Made by a program: the position numbers and the translations under genes. A stretch of 64,000 bases of DNA from Klebsiella planticola ATCC 33531 (GTDB taxonomy: Bacteria; Pseudomonadota; Gammaproteobacteria; Enterobacterales; Enterobacteriaceae), in NCBI RefSeq assembly GCF_000735435.1, contig NZ_JMPP01000003.1, positions 62,001 through 126,000 of the forward strand, read 5' to 3'. Within the stretch, counting starts at the first letter, position 1. Each line of letters opens with the position of its first letter. Positions 62,596-64,000 of the stretch are shown piece by piece. The notes beneath the pieces are model-generated. The model saw only the letters and a program-made list of their open reading frames with translations. It did not search any database and was not told the origin of the DNA.

Positions 62596-64000
62596 ATGCC
62601 TGATTTTTTCTCTTTTATCAATGAAATACTCTGGGGCTCGGTAATGATTTATCTGTTACTGGGCGCCGGCATCTGGTTTACCTGGCGAACAAAATTCATT
62701 CAGTTTCGTTATGTCCGCCAGTTTGGGAAAAGTCTAAAGAAAAGCCTCCAGCCTCAGCCCGGCGGGTTAACCTCTTTCCAGGCCCTGTGCACCAGCCTCG
62801 CGGCGCGCGTGGGCAGCGGCAACCTGGTCGGTGTCGCGCTGGCTATCTCCGCCGGCGGACCCGGCGCCGTCTTCTGGATGTGGGTTTCTGCGCTGCTCGG
62901 CATGGCCAGCAGCTTTGCCGAATGTTCTCTTGCCCAGCTCTACAAAGAACGCGATGCCCACGGGCAATTTCGCGGCGGCCCGGCCTGGTATATGTCACGG
63001 GGTTTAGGAATGCGCTGGATGGGCATCGTGTTTTCTATCCTGCTCCTGCTGGCCTATGGGGTTATTTTTAACACCGTGCAGGCCAACTCCATCGCGAATG
63101 CGATGACCTATGCCTTTGACCTTCCCGCTATCGTTACCGGCTGCGTACTGGCACTGGTGATCCTGCTGGTTATCGTACGGGGTTTGCGGGGCGTGGCGAA
63201 GCTATTGCAGTGGATTGTGCCACTGATGGCTCTGCTTTGGGTGACCACCAGCCTGCTGATTGGCCTCTGGCACATTACGGCGCTGCCGGCCATTTTCGAG
63301 TCCATTTTCCGCAGTGCGTTCGGCTGGCAGGAGGCCGCCGCCGGCGCAGTGGGCTATACCATCAGCCAGGCGCTCACCAGTGGCTTTCAGCGCGGTATGT
63401 TCTCGAACGAAGCGGGGATGGGGTCAACGCCTAACGCCGCGGCGGCAGCGGCTTCCTGGCCTCCGCATCCGGCTGCGCAGGGGATCGTGCAAATGATTGG
63501 CGTCCTCATCGATACGATAGTTATCTGCACCGCCAGCGCCGTCATCATCATGCTGGCGCCGCTGGACGAGGCGGAAGATGCCGTGAATGGTATCCAGAGT
63601 ATCCAGCATGCCATGACATCACTGGTCGGCGGCTGGGGGGCGGGATTCGTGGCAATCGTCGTGCTGCTCTTCGCCTTCAGTTCTATCGTCGCAAACTACA
63701 TCTATGCTGAAAATAACCTGATATTTCTACGTATTAACAGCCCTCGTCATATCTGGGCGCTACGGATCCTCACCCTGGTCATGGTCATCACCGGCGCGCT
63801 GGTCGGTTTGCCGGTTGTCTGGCAGCTGGCGGATACCATCATGGCGCTGATGGCCATCACTAACCTGACCGCTATTTTACTGCTGTCGCCTACGGTACGG
63901 ATCCTGGCCAGTGATTATCTCAACCAGCGACGGCTGGGCGTGCGGCCGACCTTTGACGCCACGCGCTACCCGGAAATAAACCAGCAGCTGGCGCCAGGTG
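62596..64000 (+). CDS. yaaJ: Alanine/glycine:cation symporter family protein YaaJ (3' end outside window)
   Basis: Sodium-coupled amino-acid transporter of the AGCS family, probably for alanine or glycine. The frame is open from the ATG at 62596 (M-P-D-F-F-S-F-I-N-E) to the window end, giving 468 residues; E. coli YaaJ has about 476, so only the tail is missing. The family motif N-E-A-G-M-G-S-T-P-N-A-A-A lies near residue 273, with about 10 membrane segments. Transport role is from the family. Confidence 0.95.
   Translation, partial: MPDFFSFINEILWGSVMIYLLLGAGIWFTWRTKFIQFRYVRQFGKSLKKSLQPQPGGLTSFQALCTSLAARVGSGNLVGVALAISAGGPGAVFWMWVSALLGMASSFAECSLAQLYKERDAHGQFRGGPAWYMSRGLGMRWMGIVFSILLLLAYGVIFNTVQANSIANAMTYAFDLPAIVTGCVLALVILLVIVRGLRGVAKLLQWIVPLMALLWVTTSLLIGLWHITALPAIFESIFRSAFGWQEAAAGAVGYTISQALTSGFQRGMFSNEAGMGSTPNAAAAAASWPPHPAAQGIVQMIGVLIDTIVICTASAVIIMLAPLDEAEDAVNGIQSIQHAMTSLVGGWGAGFVAIVVLLFAFSSIVANYIYAENNLIFLRINSPRHIWALRILTLVMVITGALVGLPVVWQLADTIMALMAITNLTAILLLSPTVRILASDYLNQRRLGVRPTFDATRYPEINQQLAPG

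Overview
The window is chromosomal DNA from a gammaproteobacterium of the Enterobacteriaceae, most likely Klebsiella or a close relative such as Raoultella. The backbone follows the E. coli 0-2 minute region, here running from araA to yaaJ, and the proteins I could compare from memory are close to their E. coli counterparts. Between rluA and djlA sits a citX-citW-citY-citZ block of the kind described for Klebsiella pneumoniae. No rRNA, tRNA, CRISPR array, insertion sequence, integrase or phage gene was seen.

Layout. 1-2262: araA (5' end outside the window) and araD. 2444-8568: SOS polymerase polB with a LexA box, then rapA and rluA. 8687-13517: citrate island, with citX and citW on the minus strand and the two-component pair citY-citZ divergent. 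13548-21466: djlA, then the outer-membrane and housekeeping run lptD-surA-pdxA-rsmA-apaG-apaH. 21549-24614: folA, kefC, kefF. 24710-30301: a ketogluconate/gluconate cluster (MFS transporter, 2-hydroxyacid dehydrogenase, GntR/IdnR-type LacI regulator, and a divergent idnO-gluconokinase-YhcH-family operon) where E. coli carries cai/fix genes. 30355-36428: small lipoprotein, carAB, dapB. 36573-43617: an accessory sugar-phosphotransferase regulon. 43676-46222: AlaX-like editing protein, LysR regulator, rihC. 46289-52702: ispH, fkpB, lspA, ileS, ribF, rpsT. 52765-58253: nhaR, nhaA, dnaJ, dnaK. 58693-64000: satP, an extra MFS transporter, mog, talB, and yaaJ, which runs off the end.

The most interesting part is 36573-43617. 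A LacI-family repressor is divergent from an operon encoding a two-domain class I mannose-6-phosphate isomerase-like protein and a complete mannose-family PTS permease (IIA, IIB, IIC, IID). Convergent to it is a second operon of two overlapping genes for archaeal-type (cupin) glucose-6-phosphate-isomerase-like proteins. An 18-bp operator-like sequence occurs identically, in opposite orientation, in front of both operons. Each promoter region also has a strong CRP-like site. The two operons therefore look like one regulon for import, phosphorylation and isomerisation of a hexose or hexose derivative that I cannot identify.

The citrate island should supply the citrate lyase prosthetic-group transferase (CitX), a citrate/acetate exchanger (CitW) and a citrate-type sensor-regulator (CitYZ). 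Citrate lyase itself is not in the window. The ketogluconate cluster should import ketogluconates, reduce them to gluconate and phosphorylate it to 6-phosphogluconate.
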